From assembly GCF_001591345.1 (NCBI RefSeq), contig NZ_BCUS01000027.1, positions 1 through 60,754 on the forward strand: a stretch of DNA of 60,754 bases. Direction: 5' to 3'. The DNA comes from Variovorax boronicumulans NBRC 103145. Lineage in GTDB: Bacteria > Pseudomonadota > Gammaproteobacteria > Burkholderiales > Burkholderiaceae_C. Positions within the stretch are counted from its first letter, which is position 1; each line of letters begins with the position of its first letter. Shown one piece after another: positions 34,915-43,618 of the stretch. The translations under genes and the position numbers were made by a program. A model generated the notes under the pieces. That model saw only the letters and a program-made list of their open reading frames with translations. It made no database searches and was not told the origin of the DNA.

Positions 34915-37613
34915 AAAGCCTTGCCTGGATGACCCGGCTGAGCACCGCAGACAGGAAGCTCGAAGCCTTCAAGGGCGTCAAGTACGCCGAGGCTCAAGAC
35001 CTTGCCATCACACGCTTCCTGCAACAGCAGGCCGCACGCGATCCCTGGCACTTCGACAAGCTCCACGAATTCGCCATGCCGCCACCCGATGTCCCGTTCA
35101 GCTGGAGCAAGCCCGGCCAGAAACCCGAGCTGGATACCCTCCTCAAGAGCTGGCACCCCGTCAAGCGCATGACCAAGCCGCGCCTCAAGCTGGGGCATCT
35201 CTCCGACGTTCACATCAACGTGCGTCAGAACGCCATGGGCCGCAGCGATGCCAAAGTGCTTGAAGAAGCCGACGCGGCTTGGAACCGGCCCGTCGGCAGC
35301 AAAGTCTGCAACAGCTTCGAGGCTCTCAAGAAGCTGTTCGAGACGATGGCCACGGGCAGCGACCAGGTCGATGCCGTGCTGCTCACGGGAGACTTGATCG
35401 ACTACAACCGCAACTTCAATCCCATGGCAGAACCCGGCGGCCCGGGCAGGATTGGCGAGCAGTGGAAAGCCTTCAACCTGCTGGGCAATGTTTTCGACAA
35501 GGAAAAAGGCCGCCGCCTCTATCCGAGGGGCCTGGACGACATGATGGTCTTCAGCCTAGTGCGCGAGATGTACCGCAATCCCAAGTACCAGTTACCCATC
35601 ATCATGACCAGCGGCAACCACGAGGCTTACCAGGTGCCCTACGGCATCAGCGCACGCGTGGAGGCTGGCGACCAGCACAACTGGGCGTTCATGCTCGGCG
35701 TACTCGAGACGACAACGCCCAACAGCCGCGACGCACGCAAGCGCATGGAAGAGAACGCCCAAAAGTCCTGGCTCGATGGCAACGTTCCGGCAGAGGCCCG
35801 ACGGGCGCAACGAGCCCTTGCGCAGCCCGATGCCGTGGAGCGCCACCGCACCCAGTTCGAGGCCGCCAGCGCCTGGACGCGCGGCAAAGCCAATGAAGGC
35901 ATGAGCCGCGACCACAACATGACCATCTACGAGGCCTGTCTCGCTTATGGTCCCACCTACGGCCACGCATTGACTGGCTACAACTTCGACGGCGGCCAGT
36001 TCGACTGGTTCTATGCGCTGTTCACGCCGCTTGCGGACGTGGTGTATGCCTACGGCGCGGAGAGCACTGACAAGCCGGGCGCCAAGGCTGGACAGGTGAT
36101 TGCGGCGCTCGGCTGGGGGATCGACGAGAACTTCAAGAACCTGCTGGGCGTTGCCGATTGGGGCGTGGACCGCCAGGGGCCGGGAATACTCCCTCGCGCC
36201 ACCGAGTCGTTCAGCCATGACCAGCTCAAGCTGCTGACGCAGGCTCGAAGCTACAAGGCTGCGAGCGAGGGCACGCTCACCGTCGCAACGCACTTCACCA
36301 TCGTGAGCTTCGACGAACCCGAGCCCTACAGCAACGTGGCCAAGAAGAAGGACCGGGTCTTCTTTCACCCGCGCGACGGCGCCACCGGTGTCTGGGGCAT
36401 GAAGGCTGCGCTGAACCACGTCAACGTGGGCACTTGCGAAAAAAACCAGGCCACCTACCTGGCCCAATACGTTCAGCCGATGGATCAGGCAAAGACCAGC
36501 CCCAGCCGCCCCAAGGTGGATTGGCACCTGTCGGGCCACAGCCATCGCTCGGGTGTCTACAAGCTCGGTTGGGACCCCCGTGGCATCTATGCGTCAGATG
36601 GCTGGCGCGTCGAGGTGCGAGAAGCCAAAGACCCGGGCATCCACAACACGCAAACAGTCAAACCGAACACCGTGACGGCGCTGATCGTCTCCAGTTGTGG
36701 CGGGCCCATCGGCTACCAAAACCTGGACGGCGAACTCAGCGCCTGGACCGGCCGGCCGCCCGCGGGGACCGCGCTCGATCCCACGACGGGCGAGATCCGG
36801 CAGGTGAAGACCGATCGGTGTCATGTCCTGGGCGAATTCCAGGGCAAGGGCTTCAATGAAAAGCCGCGGTTGGCGGTAGCACTCGACTACCTGCACGCCA
36901 TGAGCGGCTTGCCCAAGAAAGGCAACATCCGCGTGCCATTGCGCTTCAAGCCTGGGTACTTCGGCAAGAGCGGCCAGCTGGAACTGGTCTTGAGCGAGCA
37001 AGTGCGCAAGCTGGGGTGTGTGACAGAAGTGAAGTTGTGGGTGTTCGAGAAGAACAACCCAAAGCGTCCCGACGGTTCGCGTGGCGAAACCAAGACCTGG
37101 CATCCCATCACGCCCAGCTTGAAAGGCACCACACTGAGCTTCAAGGATGAAGACACGGCAATGCTGTTGTCGATGATGAGTTCCAAGACTGTGAGTTCCA
37201 ACGGTGCGTTGGCAATGGCGTGGAGTCCCCGATCAGTGGTCGAGAACTACCCCAATACCGAGTACGTGACGCTCCGTCAACGACTGGTTCAGGCCTTCTG
37301 TGAAGTGACGTTGAAAGAACCCAGCCTGACCGACGCGGGCGAAAACTGGGGCAAAGACGTGCTCCATGCAGACCCGTGGGTGTTTCCTCTGGACATCGCA
37401 CTCATCGACGGCAATGTGAACATGGGCGGGTTCAGCCTGGACAAGTCGGACCCGGCGCGTCCGAAGAACGCGGTGTGGCACTTTGGACGACCGATGGGAG
37501 AACGTGGGGAAGTGCCGGACTGGGACTTTCTTTCGAATACCTTCTCAACCAAGGGTTACATCGAAGCCAAGGAAGCAATCACTGGCAAGAAGCCAGTATT
37601 GGTCGACAGGTAG
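34395..37613 (+). CDS. Large metallophosphoesterase, candidate T6SS effector
   Basis: 1072 residues from the ATG at 34395 (MPYQPKPSVCDCSETP). Residues 1-260 form an unknown domain. The calcineurin-like metallophosphoesterase core has every metal motif: GHLSDVHI (Asp271, His273), LLTGDLIDYN (Asp333), TSGNHEAY (Asn408, His409), ATHFTIV (His633) and LSGHSHRSGVY (His715, His717). The long spacing between motifs reflects big insertions. Residues ~750-1072 form a further unknown domain. There is no signal peptide, which fits T6SS export. It is directly downstream of the DUF4123 adaptor and 3 bp before a lipoprotein that could be the immunity protein. The substrate could be nucleotide, nucleic acid or phospholipid; not decidable here. 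Confidence 0.85.
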   Translation: MPYQPKPSVCDCSETPVLEEEAIILFPSLGTPLLLAPGQVKASIFIAAPSSMRGKAKAAVPTGEAVEMYRLVDQHLRVVDLASKQETKQAEGSTQTGTLFGDGTTCALAKPCIKAWLVGPFGPGALVSDRHGRPFATIAPAAARIYTKVQDVYEIEIDLSAPPFAGLQKPGAMKSLAWMTRLSTADRKLEAFKGVKYAEAQDLAITRFLQQQAARDPWHFDKLHEFAMPPPDVPFSWSKPGQKPELDTLLKSWHPVKRMTKPRLKLGHLSDVHINVRQNAMGRSDAKVLEEADAAWNRPVGSKVCNSFEALKKLFETMATGSDQVDAVLLTGDLIDYNRNFNPMAEPGGPGRIGEQWKAFNLLGNVFDKEKGRRLYPRGLDDMMVFSLVREMYRNPKYQLPIIMTSGNHEAYQVPYGISARVEAGDQHNWAFMLGVLETTTPNSRDARKRMEENAQKSWLDGNVPAEARRAQRALAQPDAVERHRTQFEAASAWTRGKANEGMSRDHNMTIYEACLAYGPTYGHALTGYNFDGGQFDWFYALFTPLADVVYAYGAESTDKPGAKAGQVIAALGWGIDENFKNLLGVADWGVDRQGPGILPRATESFSHDQLKLLTQARSYKAASEGTLTVATHFTIVSFDEPEPYSNVAKKKDRVFFHPRDGATGVWGMKAALNHVNVGTCEKNQATYLAQYVQPMDQAKTSPSRPKVDWHLSGHSHRSGVYKLGWDPRGIYASDGWRVEVREAKDPGIHNTQTVKPNTVTALIVSSCGGPIGYQNLDGELSAWTGRPPAGTALDPTTGEIRQVKTDRCHVLGEFQGKGFNEKPRLAVALDYLHAMSGLPKKGNIRVPLRFKPGYFGKSGQLELVLSEQVRKLGCVTEVKLWVFEKNNPKRPDGSRGETKTWHPITPSLKGTTLSFKDEDTAMLLSMMSSKTVSSNGALAMAWSPRSVVENYPNTEYVTLRQRLVQAFCEVTLKEPSLTDAGENWGKDVLHADPWVFPLDIALIDGNVNMGGFSLDKSDPARPKNAVWHFGRPMGERGEVPDWDFLSNTFSTKGYIEAKEAITGKKPVLVDR

Positions 37614-37616
37614 CGC

Positions 37617-38831
37617 ATGAATCGTCGTCTCCTCGTCAAATTGCTCGGCTCGGCCGCGAGCATCTCTCTACTTGGATGTGAAATGAACGGCAAGAAAAAT
37701 GTTCGCAGCTTTGGCAAGACCTTCGCCTACTTGAACGATCCCCTGCTGAGGACAAGGGAGAGCGGCGATATCCCGCTCGTCGTCGAAGGCGCCGAATTCA
37801 GTGGTGCACACTTCGACGGCATCGATTGGAAAAAGATAGCGTTTCGAAACTGCGACTTCGTCGGTGCCTACGAAGTTAGGCCAGCATCGATTGAAGAAGC
37901 GGTTTTCGAGGGGTGTCGGTTCTCTGGAATCTTCAACCTGGGCACGTTGAAAAACGTTCGATTTGTCCGATGTCTGATCGCCGATACCAGTCATGTTGTA
38001 GGCGACGTTGGTAGCACTGGCGTGGTGTTCGATTCATGTGAAATGATGGGCAGCGATCCCGAACCGAATCATTGGGGAAGCTTTGGTGCCTACGGAGACG
38101 TCTCGTTTATTCGATGCAAGGCCAGACGAACCAATCTTTCAGGAGAAACGGAGCACTTGATGCGCGAGTGCGAGTTTGAAGACATTCACTGCGGCATCAG
38201 CAAAGACGGAGGAGGCTCTCTCGTCCTGATCGAGAACTGCAAGCTACGGGGTCGCTTTCGATTGGCTCCTGCGCTCATCCGATCTCTCACCATCCGCGAC
38301 ACCGTCATCGAAATGCTCGACTTGGCTGGCGCCACCATCAAGGACGAACTACTGATCGAGCGCGTGCGTGGCGGCAGCGTCGAGGCGATCATCAAGGGCG
38401 CTAAGCGCCTCGCAGTGCGAGATAGCCAATTCACTCCTCCCGCATCAGGCGAAAAGTTCGCTTTCAGCCTCGCCAGCAATGACGCCCAGGAGGTGCTGAT
38501 CGAGAACACCTCCATCCTTGGCGGCAACATCCTCGTGGACATCGGCGGCGGCCCACATACCGAGTCCCTTTTTTTTCGTAAGAGCAAGTTCACCCGGCTT
38601 GACCTGCAGTACGCCCATGCGGCGCATCTGCTTCTGGAGGAATTCGAAGCGAACTCCGTGCGCTTGAACGATGCCCGCATCGGCAAGCTGGAACTGAGCT
38701 CGGCCGCCTTTGCCTTGACCCTGGACCTGTCCAACACCCAGGTCCATGAATTCAAGAAAACCGGTGGCACCGACCTGAAGAAGCTGAGCGGTCTCAAGCT
38801 CGACGGCTCCAACATCAAGCTGCCGCAATGA
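37617..38831 (+). CDS. Lipoprotein with pentapeptide/beta-helix-like repeats, candidate immunity protein
   Basis: 404 residues. A lipoprotein signal ends SLLGC with Cys21. The mature protein is a series of short beta strands of the type FxxCxFxG and LxxCxI (for example VEGAEFSGAHFDGIDWKK, FEGCRFSGIFNLGTLKNVRF), like pentapeptide-repeat or right-handed beta-helix folds. Start is 3 bp after the metallophosphoesterase stop. Local GC is visibly lower (near 50-55% in parts) than in neighbouring genes, a sign of recent transfer common for immunity genes. The outer-leaflet/periplasmic location suggests that the effector acts in the periplasm or must be neutralised there. I infer immunity only from position and cargo context. 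Confidence 0.7.
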   Translation: MNRRLLVKLLGSAASISLLGCEMNGKKNVRSFGKTFAYLNDPLLRTRESGDIPLVVEGAEFSGAHFDGIDWKKIAFRNCDFVGAYEVRPASIEEAVFEGCRFSGIFNLGTLKNVRFVRCLIADTSHVVGDVGSTGVVFDSCEMMGSDPEPNHWGSFGAYGDVSFIRCKARRTNLSGETEHLMRECEFEDIHCGISKDGGGSLVLIENCKLRGRFRLAPALIRSLTIRDTVIEMLDLAGATIKDELLIERVRGGSVEAIIKGAKRLAVRDSQFTPPASGEKFAFSLASNDAQEVLIENTSILGGNILVDIGGGPHTESLFFRKSKFTRLDLQYAHAAHLLLEEFEANSVRLNDARIGKLELSSAAFALTLDLSNTQVHEFKKTGGTDLKKLSGLKLDGSNIKLPQ

Positions 38832-38896
38832 ACCGCCCCCACGCCAAAAAAATAGGCATGTGCAAGCTCGACGGCTGCCACATCGAACCGACATGA
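38828..38896 (+). CDS. 22-codon ORF duplicating the immunity protein tail
   Basis: Starts with an ATG that overlaps the lipoprotein stop (ATGA) and ends with a TGA that overlaps the next ATG (ATGA). Its CKLDGCHIEPT end resembles the lipoprotein's LKLDGSNIKLPQ end. It is probably the remnant of a duplicated immunity gene, kept in frame by its coupling, or a fragment of translational relay. It may not encode a stable product. Confidence 0.4.
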   Translation: MNRPHAKKIGMCKLDGCHIEPT

Positions 38897-39141
38897 CTGG
38901 CTGCTTTGCAGATCCATTTTTCCTTCTTCTATGCGGCATCCCATGGCTTCTTCTTGGGTTGCTAGTGGGTGGCATCGTGCTCGGGTTCAAGATGGCACGA
39001 GACAAGGCAGGATTTGCGAGCTTCGCAGGCGCTCTGATCTTCATCATCTGCCTGCTTTGTGCCTCTTTTCTTCTTTGGGGCACCCTCCTGATCTTCAGCA
39101 AGGACCTGTCACTCGGCAGCAACTGGATGGGCACTCGATAG
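38893..39141 (+). CDS. Small membrane protein at the end of the T6SS island
   Basis: 82 residues from the ATG at 38893, starting MTGCFADPFFLLLCGIPWLL. Two transmembrane helices (about 8-30 and 45-68). It is chained by ATGA overlaps to the immunity lipoprotein, so it is in the same transcript. Possible roles are a second immunity component or an accessory protein; nothing in the sequence decides. I do not recognise the family. A longer upstream frame is not needed. Confidence 0.6.
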   Translation: MTGCFADPFFLLLCGIPWLLLGLLVGGIVLGFKMARDKAGFASFAGALIFIICLLCASFLLWGTLLIFSKDLSLGSNWMGTR

Positions 39142-39258
39142 CCGGTGCTCTTGGCCGCACCCACGGCAGTGTCTCCCCGCCGTGAGCCGCAAAACGCCCA
39201 AATTGCCTTCGCAGCACGCCGCGCGTACCCTTGGTCATTTGCCGCACGCATCTTCACC

Positions 39259-39744
39259 ATGACGCGCATTGCCGAACGCCTCCACGCCCTGGGCCTCGTC
39301 CTTCCTCCTGCCGTGACGCCACCTCCCGGCGTCATCCTCCCCTTCCAGTTCGTCCGCCTCATCGGCCGGCGCGCGATCGTCTCGGGCCACGGCCCGCTCA
39401 CGGCCGACGGCCGCATCGCTGCACCGCTGGGCAAGCTCGGCGCAGAGCTGACCGTCGAGCAGGGCTACACCGCCGCGCGCCTCACCGGGCTCGCGATGCT
39501 CGGCAGCCTGCAGCGCGCGCTCGGCGACCTGGACCGCATCACCGCATGGACGCGCGTGTTCGGCATGGTCGCTTCGGCACCCGGCTTTCAGCAGCAGCCG
39601 ACGGTCATCAACGGGTTTTCCGATCTGATCCTCGAGCTCTTCGGTCCCGAGGCCGGCGCGCATGCGCGCAGCGCCGTGGGCATGGCCGAGCTGCCTTTCG
39701 GCATCCCGGTGGAGATCGAGGGCGAGGTCGAGTTCGACGCGTGA
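39259..39744 (+). CDS. RidA family protein
   Basis: 161 residues, starting MTRIAERLHALGLVLPP. The RidA/YjgF-YER057c-like core is visible in RAIVSGHGPLTADGRI, GYTAARLTGLAMLGSLQRALGDLDRI and the C-terminal VGMAELPFGIPVEIEGEVEF. True RidA deaminases use an Arg for imine binding; in this longer subfamily (similar to YoaB or TIGR00004 outliers) that residue cannot be confirmed by eye. It is likely a reactive-imine deaminase or relative. It overlaps the GNAT gene by a GTGA. Confidence 0.82.
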   Translation: MTRIAERLHALGLVLPPAVTPPPGVILPFQFVRLIGRRAIVSGHGPLTADGRIAAPLGKLGAELTVEQGYTAARLTGLAMLGSLQRALGDLDRITAWTRVFGMVASAPGFQQQPTVINGFSDLILELFGPEAGAHARSAVGMAELPFGIPVEIEGEVEFDA

Positions 39745-40217
39745 GCGACAACGCTGCACCCTGGCATCTGCGCCGTGCCACCGCCGACGACGTGGCGGCT
39801 GTCACCGCATGCGCGGTCGAGGCCTTCCGCACCTACATCCCGCGCCTGGGCCTCACGCCGCGGCCGATGACGCGCGACTACGCGCAGGCCATCGCCCATC
39901 TGCAGGTGTGGGTGGCCGAGCGCAAGGGTTCGCAGATCGGTGCGGCGCTGTTGCTCGACGTGACTGACGAGGGCTTTCTCATCGACGTGATCGCGGTGCA
40001 CCCCGACCACCAAGGCAGCGGCGCGGGTCGCGCCTTGCTCGAACTGGCCGAGCGCGAAGCGCTGCGCCAGGGCCACGCATCGATCTACCTGTTCACGAAC
40101 GAGAAGATGACCGAGAACCTCGCGCTCTACCAGCGCATCGGCTATGTCGAGTTCCGGCGCGAATCGCTCGACGGGCGCACGCGCATCTATCTGCGCAAGC
40201 CACTGACAAGCGCGTGA
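39741..40217 (+). CDS. GNAT family N-acetyltransferase
   Basis: 158 residues starting with GTG at 39741, in GTGA overlap with the RidA stop. The acetyl-CoA binding motif is VHPDHQGSGAGRALLELAE (QGSGAG), followed by NEKMTENLALYQRIGYVEFRR. No substrate signature. It is convergent with the histidine kinase gene, only 4 bp apart. The GTG start is favoured because the frame upstream shadows RidA. Confidence 0.85.
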   Translation: MSDNAAPWHLRRATADDVAAVTACAVEAFRTYIPRLGLTPRPMTRDYAQAIAHLQVWVAERKGSQIGAALLLDVTDEGFLIDVIAVHPDHQGSGAGRALLELAEREALRQGHASIYLFTNEKMTENLALYQRIGYVEFRRESLDGRTRIYLRKPLTSA

Positions 40218-40221
40218 ATGG

Positions 40222-41619
40222 TCAGGCGTCGTCCCCGAAGGTCACGCTCACGCGCAGGCCATTGGGCTCCGCGGCGTCGAGACGCAACTCGGCCCCCAGC
40301 AGCTCGGCATAGCGCGCCACGATCGACAGCCCCAGCCCCGCGCCCTGCCCCAGCTTCTGGCCCGCGGGCCCTTGCGCCCAACGTTGCATGAGGTCGCGCT
40401 GCGCCTCGAGCGGAATGCCGGGCCCATCGTCGATCACGCTCAGCGTGCGGCCGGCGAGTTCGACGGTGATGGTGCGGCCGCCGTAGCGCAGCGCGTTGTC
40501 GATCAGGTTGTCGAGGATGCCCTCCACCAGCGCTTCGTTTGCAAGCACCGTCACGCCGTCGTCGAGGCCACGCGCGCCCAGGTCGACGCCGCGTGCATCG
40601 GCGCGTGCGAGGTGGCGCAGCACGGTCTGCTCGGCCAGCATGTCGAGCGACACGGGCGTGCGCTGCAGGTCGGTGCGCGCCTCGTCGGCCAATGCCAGCG
40701 CGAGCAGCTGGTCGATGAGGTGGCTCGCGCGCGCCTGCCGTTCGGACACGCGCGTGAGCTGTTCGCGCCACACTTCGGTGTCGTGCTGCGCGAGCCCGTA
40801 CTCGGCCAGCGCGCGAATGCCTGCGAGGGGCGTGCGCAGTTCGTGCGCCACGTTGCCCACGAACTCGCGCTGCGCGCGCACGCTGTGGCGCAGCCGGTCG
40901 AACAGCGCGTTGACGGCATCGCCCAGGCGCTGCAGTTCTTTCGAGGTCTGCGCCACGGTCACCGGCGAGAGGTCGCGCACGTCGCGGGTGTCGAGCGCAC
41001 GCTGCAACTCGCCGAGCGGACGCAGGTCACGTCGGATGCCGTGCCAGAGCCACACGGCCAGCAGCACGAGCAGCAGCACCTGCGGCGCCATGGCATAGAA
41101 CAGCAGCCGCTGCACCAGTGCGGCGCGGCTCAACGTGGTCTGCGCCACGATCACGCGGTAGGGCATGTGCAGGCCGGGCTCGGCGTCGTGATCGAGCACC
41201 ACGGCGCGCAGCACGTTCCCGTCGTAATCGATATCGGAAAAACGGTAGCGCGAACCTTCGTCGGGCAGCGGTGCCTTCAGGTCGACCCTGCCCGAGATCG
41301 GCGTGCCGTCGAGCCGCTGCACCGAGAAGTAGACCTTGTCGGTCTGGTCGAACAGCACGGTCGCCACTTCGCGCGGCGTCAGCAGCAGCTCGATGCCGCG
41401 TTCGCCGGCCTGCACGTTGGCCGACAGCGCATAGGCGTCGTCGAGCATGCCGCGGTCGAAGGCCTGCTCGGAGAAGTAGTTGGCGATGACCAGCGCGATC
41501 ACCGCACCGGCCATCCAGGTCAGCGCCAGCGGCACCAGCACGTTGCGCAGCACGCGCCGCGTGAGCGAAGGTGCAGTGCGCGTGACCGGTGGGGTGGCCT
41601 CGCTCACGGGCGGCCTCAC
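40222..41619 (-). CDS. Sensor histidine kinase, TctE-like
   Basis: 465 residues from a GTG that overlaps the response regulator stop (GTGA). TM helices at about 24-50 and 178-198 flank a periplasmic 2CSK_N-type sensor (residues ~52-176). A HAMP segment follows, then the H-box VAHELRTPLAG (His259), N-box NLIDNALRYG and G-boxes DDGPGIPL and GAGLGLSI. TctE-type kinases sense carboxylates, but no tricarboxylate transporter is present next to it, so the signal is unknown. Confidence 0.88.
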   Translation of the reverse strand: MRPPVSEATPPVTRTAPSLTRRVLRNVLVPLALTWMAGAVIALVIANYFSEQAFDRGMLDDAYALSANVQAGERGIELLLTPREVATVLFDQTDKVYFSVQRLDGTPISGRVDLKAPLPDEGSRYRFSDIDYDGNVLRAVVLDHDAEPGLHMPYRVIVAQTTLSRAALVQRLLFYAMAPQVLLLVLLAVWLWHGIRRDLRPLGELQRALDTRDVRDLSPVTVAQTSKELQRLGDAVNALFDRLRHSVRAQREFVGNVAHELRTPLAGIRALAEYGLAQHDTEVWREQLTRVSERQARASHLIDQLLALALADEARTDLQRTPVSLDMLAEQTVLRHLARADARGVDLGARGLDDGVTVLANEALVEGILDNLIDNALRYGGRTITVELAGRTLSVIDDGPGIPLEAQRDLMQRWAQGPAGQKLGQGAGLGLSIVARYAELLGAELRLDAAEPNGLRVSVTFGDDA

Positions 41620-42305
41620 ACCTCGGCTTCGAGCAGGTAGCCGATGCCGCGCAGCGTGCGGATGCCCGCGCCCGAGCCGAGCAGCTTCTTGCGCAGGCGC
41701 GAGATGAAGGCCTCGAGCGCGTTGTCGCCCAGCGATTCGTCAAAGCCCGAGAGCTTGTCCGACAGCGCCCGCTTGCTCACGGTGCGCCCCGGCGGGCTCA
41801 TGAGTTCCCACAGCACCTCGAACTCGCGCGCCGGCAGATCAAGCGGTGCGTTCGCGACCGCGAAGCGCCGCGCCTTGCGGTCGAGCTTGAGCTGGCCGAG
41901 CACCACGATGTCTTCGGTGCCCTTGGCGCGCCGCACCAATGCACGCAGCCGTGCCTCCACCTCGGCGAGATCGAAGGGCTTGCCCAGGTAGTCGTCGGCG
42001 CCGGCGTCGAGCCCGGCGATGCGCTCTTCGGTGCGCCCGCGCGCCGTGAGCACGAGCACCGGCGTGCGGTCGCCGCGCGCACGCGCCTGTCGCAAGGCCG
42101 TGAGGCCGCTCGCCAGGCCGCTGGTGGGGCTGGCGGTGGCGGGCAGGTTGAGGTCGAGCAGCACGGCATCGAAGGGCTGCACGCGCCACAGGTGGTCGGC
42201 GTCCTCGACGTTGGTCGACACGTCGACCCGATGGCCCGCGTCGGCGAGGCTGCGCAGCATCACGTCGCGCAGCACGGTGTCATCTTCCACAAGCAGGATT
42301 CGCAT
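41616..42305 (-). CDS. OmpR-family response regulator, TctD-like
   Basis: 229 residues. Receiver domain with Asp51 in VLLDLNLP, acidic pair Glu7/Asp8, Lys in LGKPFD; winged-helix DNA-binding domain (about 125-229) ending LRGIGYLLE. An insertion of about ten residues (ATASPTSGLASG) follows the phospho-Asp loop, not usual in OmpR-type receivers. It is the first gene of the two-gene unit with the kinase. It is divergent from the alpha/beta hydrolase-ACP-ketosynthase cluster with 114 bp between them, so that cluster is a possible target. Confidence 0.9.
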   Translation of the reverse strand: MRILLVEDDTVLRDVMLRSLADAGHRVDVSTNVEDADHLWRVQPFDAVLLDLNLPATASPTSGLASGLTALRQARARGDRTPVLVLTARGRTEERIAGLDAGADDYLGKPFDLAEVEARLRALVRRAKGTEDIVVLGQLKLDRKARRFAVANAPLDLPAREFEVLWELMSPPGRTVSKRALSDKLSGFDESLGDNALEAFISRLRKKLLGSGAGIRTLRGIGYLLEAEV

Positions 42306-42419
42306 GGTGAGTGAATGAGTGGTGGGTGATTTGTGGGTCTGCCCTGGCGATGGACGCGTCAGCGGCCGGTCAGTCGCTCACCGCGATAAACGCGACATGA
42401 GCATACGACACACCTTCCG

Positions 42420-43301
42420 ATGAGTGCACGCGATCCCTCCGATCCCTTGAGCCTGGTGTCCCCCGCCGTGCAGCGCACCGCGGTGGTTCTGCTGCATGGT
42501 TTATGCAGCACGCCTGACGAGCTGCTGACCGTGCAATCGACCCTGCAGCGCCACGGGTATGCGGTGCAGCCGCTCTGCATCTCCGGCTACTCGTTCGACG
42601 CCGCCGCGCCGCTGCAGCAGGCCGTGCCCTTCGAGCGCTGGCTCGACACCCTCGAGGCGCACGTGAAGGCGCTGCGGCGCACGCACGACCGCGTGATGCT
42701 GGTCGGCATCTCGGCCGGCGCCTCGCTGGCCCTGGGCGGCGCCATCCGCTGCGGCCGCGAGGTGGACGCGCTGGTGCTCATGTCGACCACGCTGCGCTTC
42801 GACGGCTGGGCCGTGCCGCGCACGCGCTTCCTGCTGCCGCTGGCTTTCTACACGCCACTGGGCCGCTTCTGGCAGTACCGCGAGCGCCCGCCCTACGGCG
42901 TGAAGAATGAGCGCGTGCGCACCTGGATCGAGCGCGAGCTGCGCCATCGCCAGGTCTCGCGTGCCGGCAGCGCGGTGATCGGCGTGGGCCACCTGCGCGA
43001 GCACGACCGGCTGATCCGCCACGTGCGGCGACGCCTGAACGACGTGCAGTGCGAGCAGGTGCTGGCGCTGCATGCGCGCGAGGACGAGGTGGCCAGCCTG
43101 TCCAACCTCGACCTGCTGGTGCGCGGGCTGCGCTGCGCCTCGCTGCGCACCGTGGTCCTGAACAACAGCTACCACATGATCAGCATCGACAACGACCGCC
43201 AGCAGGTCGTGCGCGAGACCCTCGCCTTCGCCGAGACCGTGGCCCACGGCCCGGTGCCCGAACCCGTGTTCCGCGTCCGCGGACTTGTTCTCCACGCCTG
43301 A
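42420..43301 (+). CDS. Alpha/beta hydrolase (carboxylesterase/lipase-like), possible thioesterase
   Basis: 293 residues. LLHGLCSTPDEL is the oxyanion region (after about residue 24), Ser98 is in GISAGASL, the acid is in HAREDEVAS and His is in NNSYHMISID. It resembles carboxylesterases of the Est30/YvaK type. It is followed 29 bp later by an acyl carrier protein and then a ketosynthase, so it may release or trim an acyl chain from the ACP (a stand-alone thioesterase role). That link is inferred from gene order. Confidence 0.85.
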   Translation: MSARDPSDPLSLVSPAVQRTAVVLLHGLCSTPDELLTVQSTLQRHGYAVQPLCISGYSFDAAAPLQQAVPFERWLDTLEAHVKALRRTHDRVMLVGISAGASLALGGAIRCGREVDALVLMSTTLRFDGWAVPRTRFLLPLAFYTPLGRFWQYRERPPYGVKNERVRTWIERELRHRQVSRAGSAVIGVGHLREHDRLIRHVRRRLNDVQCEQVLALHAREDEVASLSNLDLLVRGLRCASLRTVVLNNSYHMISIDNDRQQVVRETLAFAETVAHGPVPEPVFRVRGLVLHA

Positions 43302-43330
43302 CCCCAGGCCAGACCGAAAGGAACCCGCCC

Positions 43331-43618
43331 ATGTCGTCCTCTCCCACCTTCAACAGCATCGCCACCATCCTCGAGACCGACTTCCGCGTCGCGCGCGCAA
43401 ACATCTCGCCGGCCACCGCGCTGTCGGACCTCGGTCTCGATTCGCTCGCGCTCATGGAGTTCGTCTTCGCGGTGGAAGACGCCTTCCACCTGCGCATTCC
43501 CGAAGACCGGCTCGACCCGCGCGAGGCCGGCATCACGCTGCAGCGGCTGTGCGAGGTGATCGATGCCGAGGGCGAAGCCGCCGCCGCACGCGCCGAACCC
43601 ATGGCAGCGGCCGCATGA
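43331..43618 (+). CDS. Acyl carrier protein
   Basis: 95 residues. LSDLGLDSLALMEFVFAVEDAFHL contains the phosphopantetheine attachment Ser38 in the DSL motif and a four-helix ACP pattern. The C-terminus has an Ala/Glu tail. It overlaps the ketosynthase by an ATGA. It is too divergent to be the housekeeping AcpP, which has a shorter, more acidic sequence, so it is a specialised ACP that serves the following ketosynthase. Confidence 0.92.
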   Translation: MSSSPTFNSIATILETDFRVARANISPATALSDLGLDSLALMEFVFAVEDAFHLRIPEDRLDPREAGITLQRLCEVIDAEGEAAAARAEPMAAAA

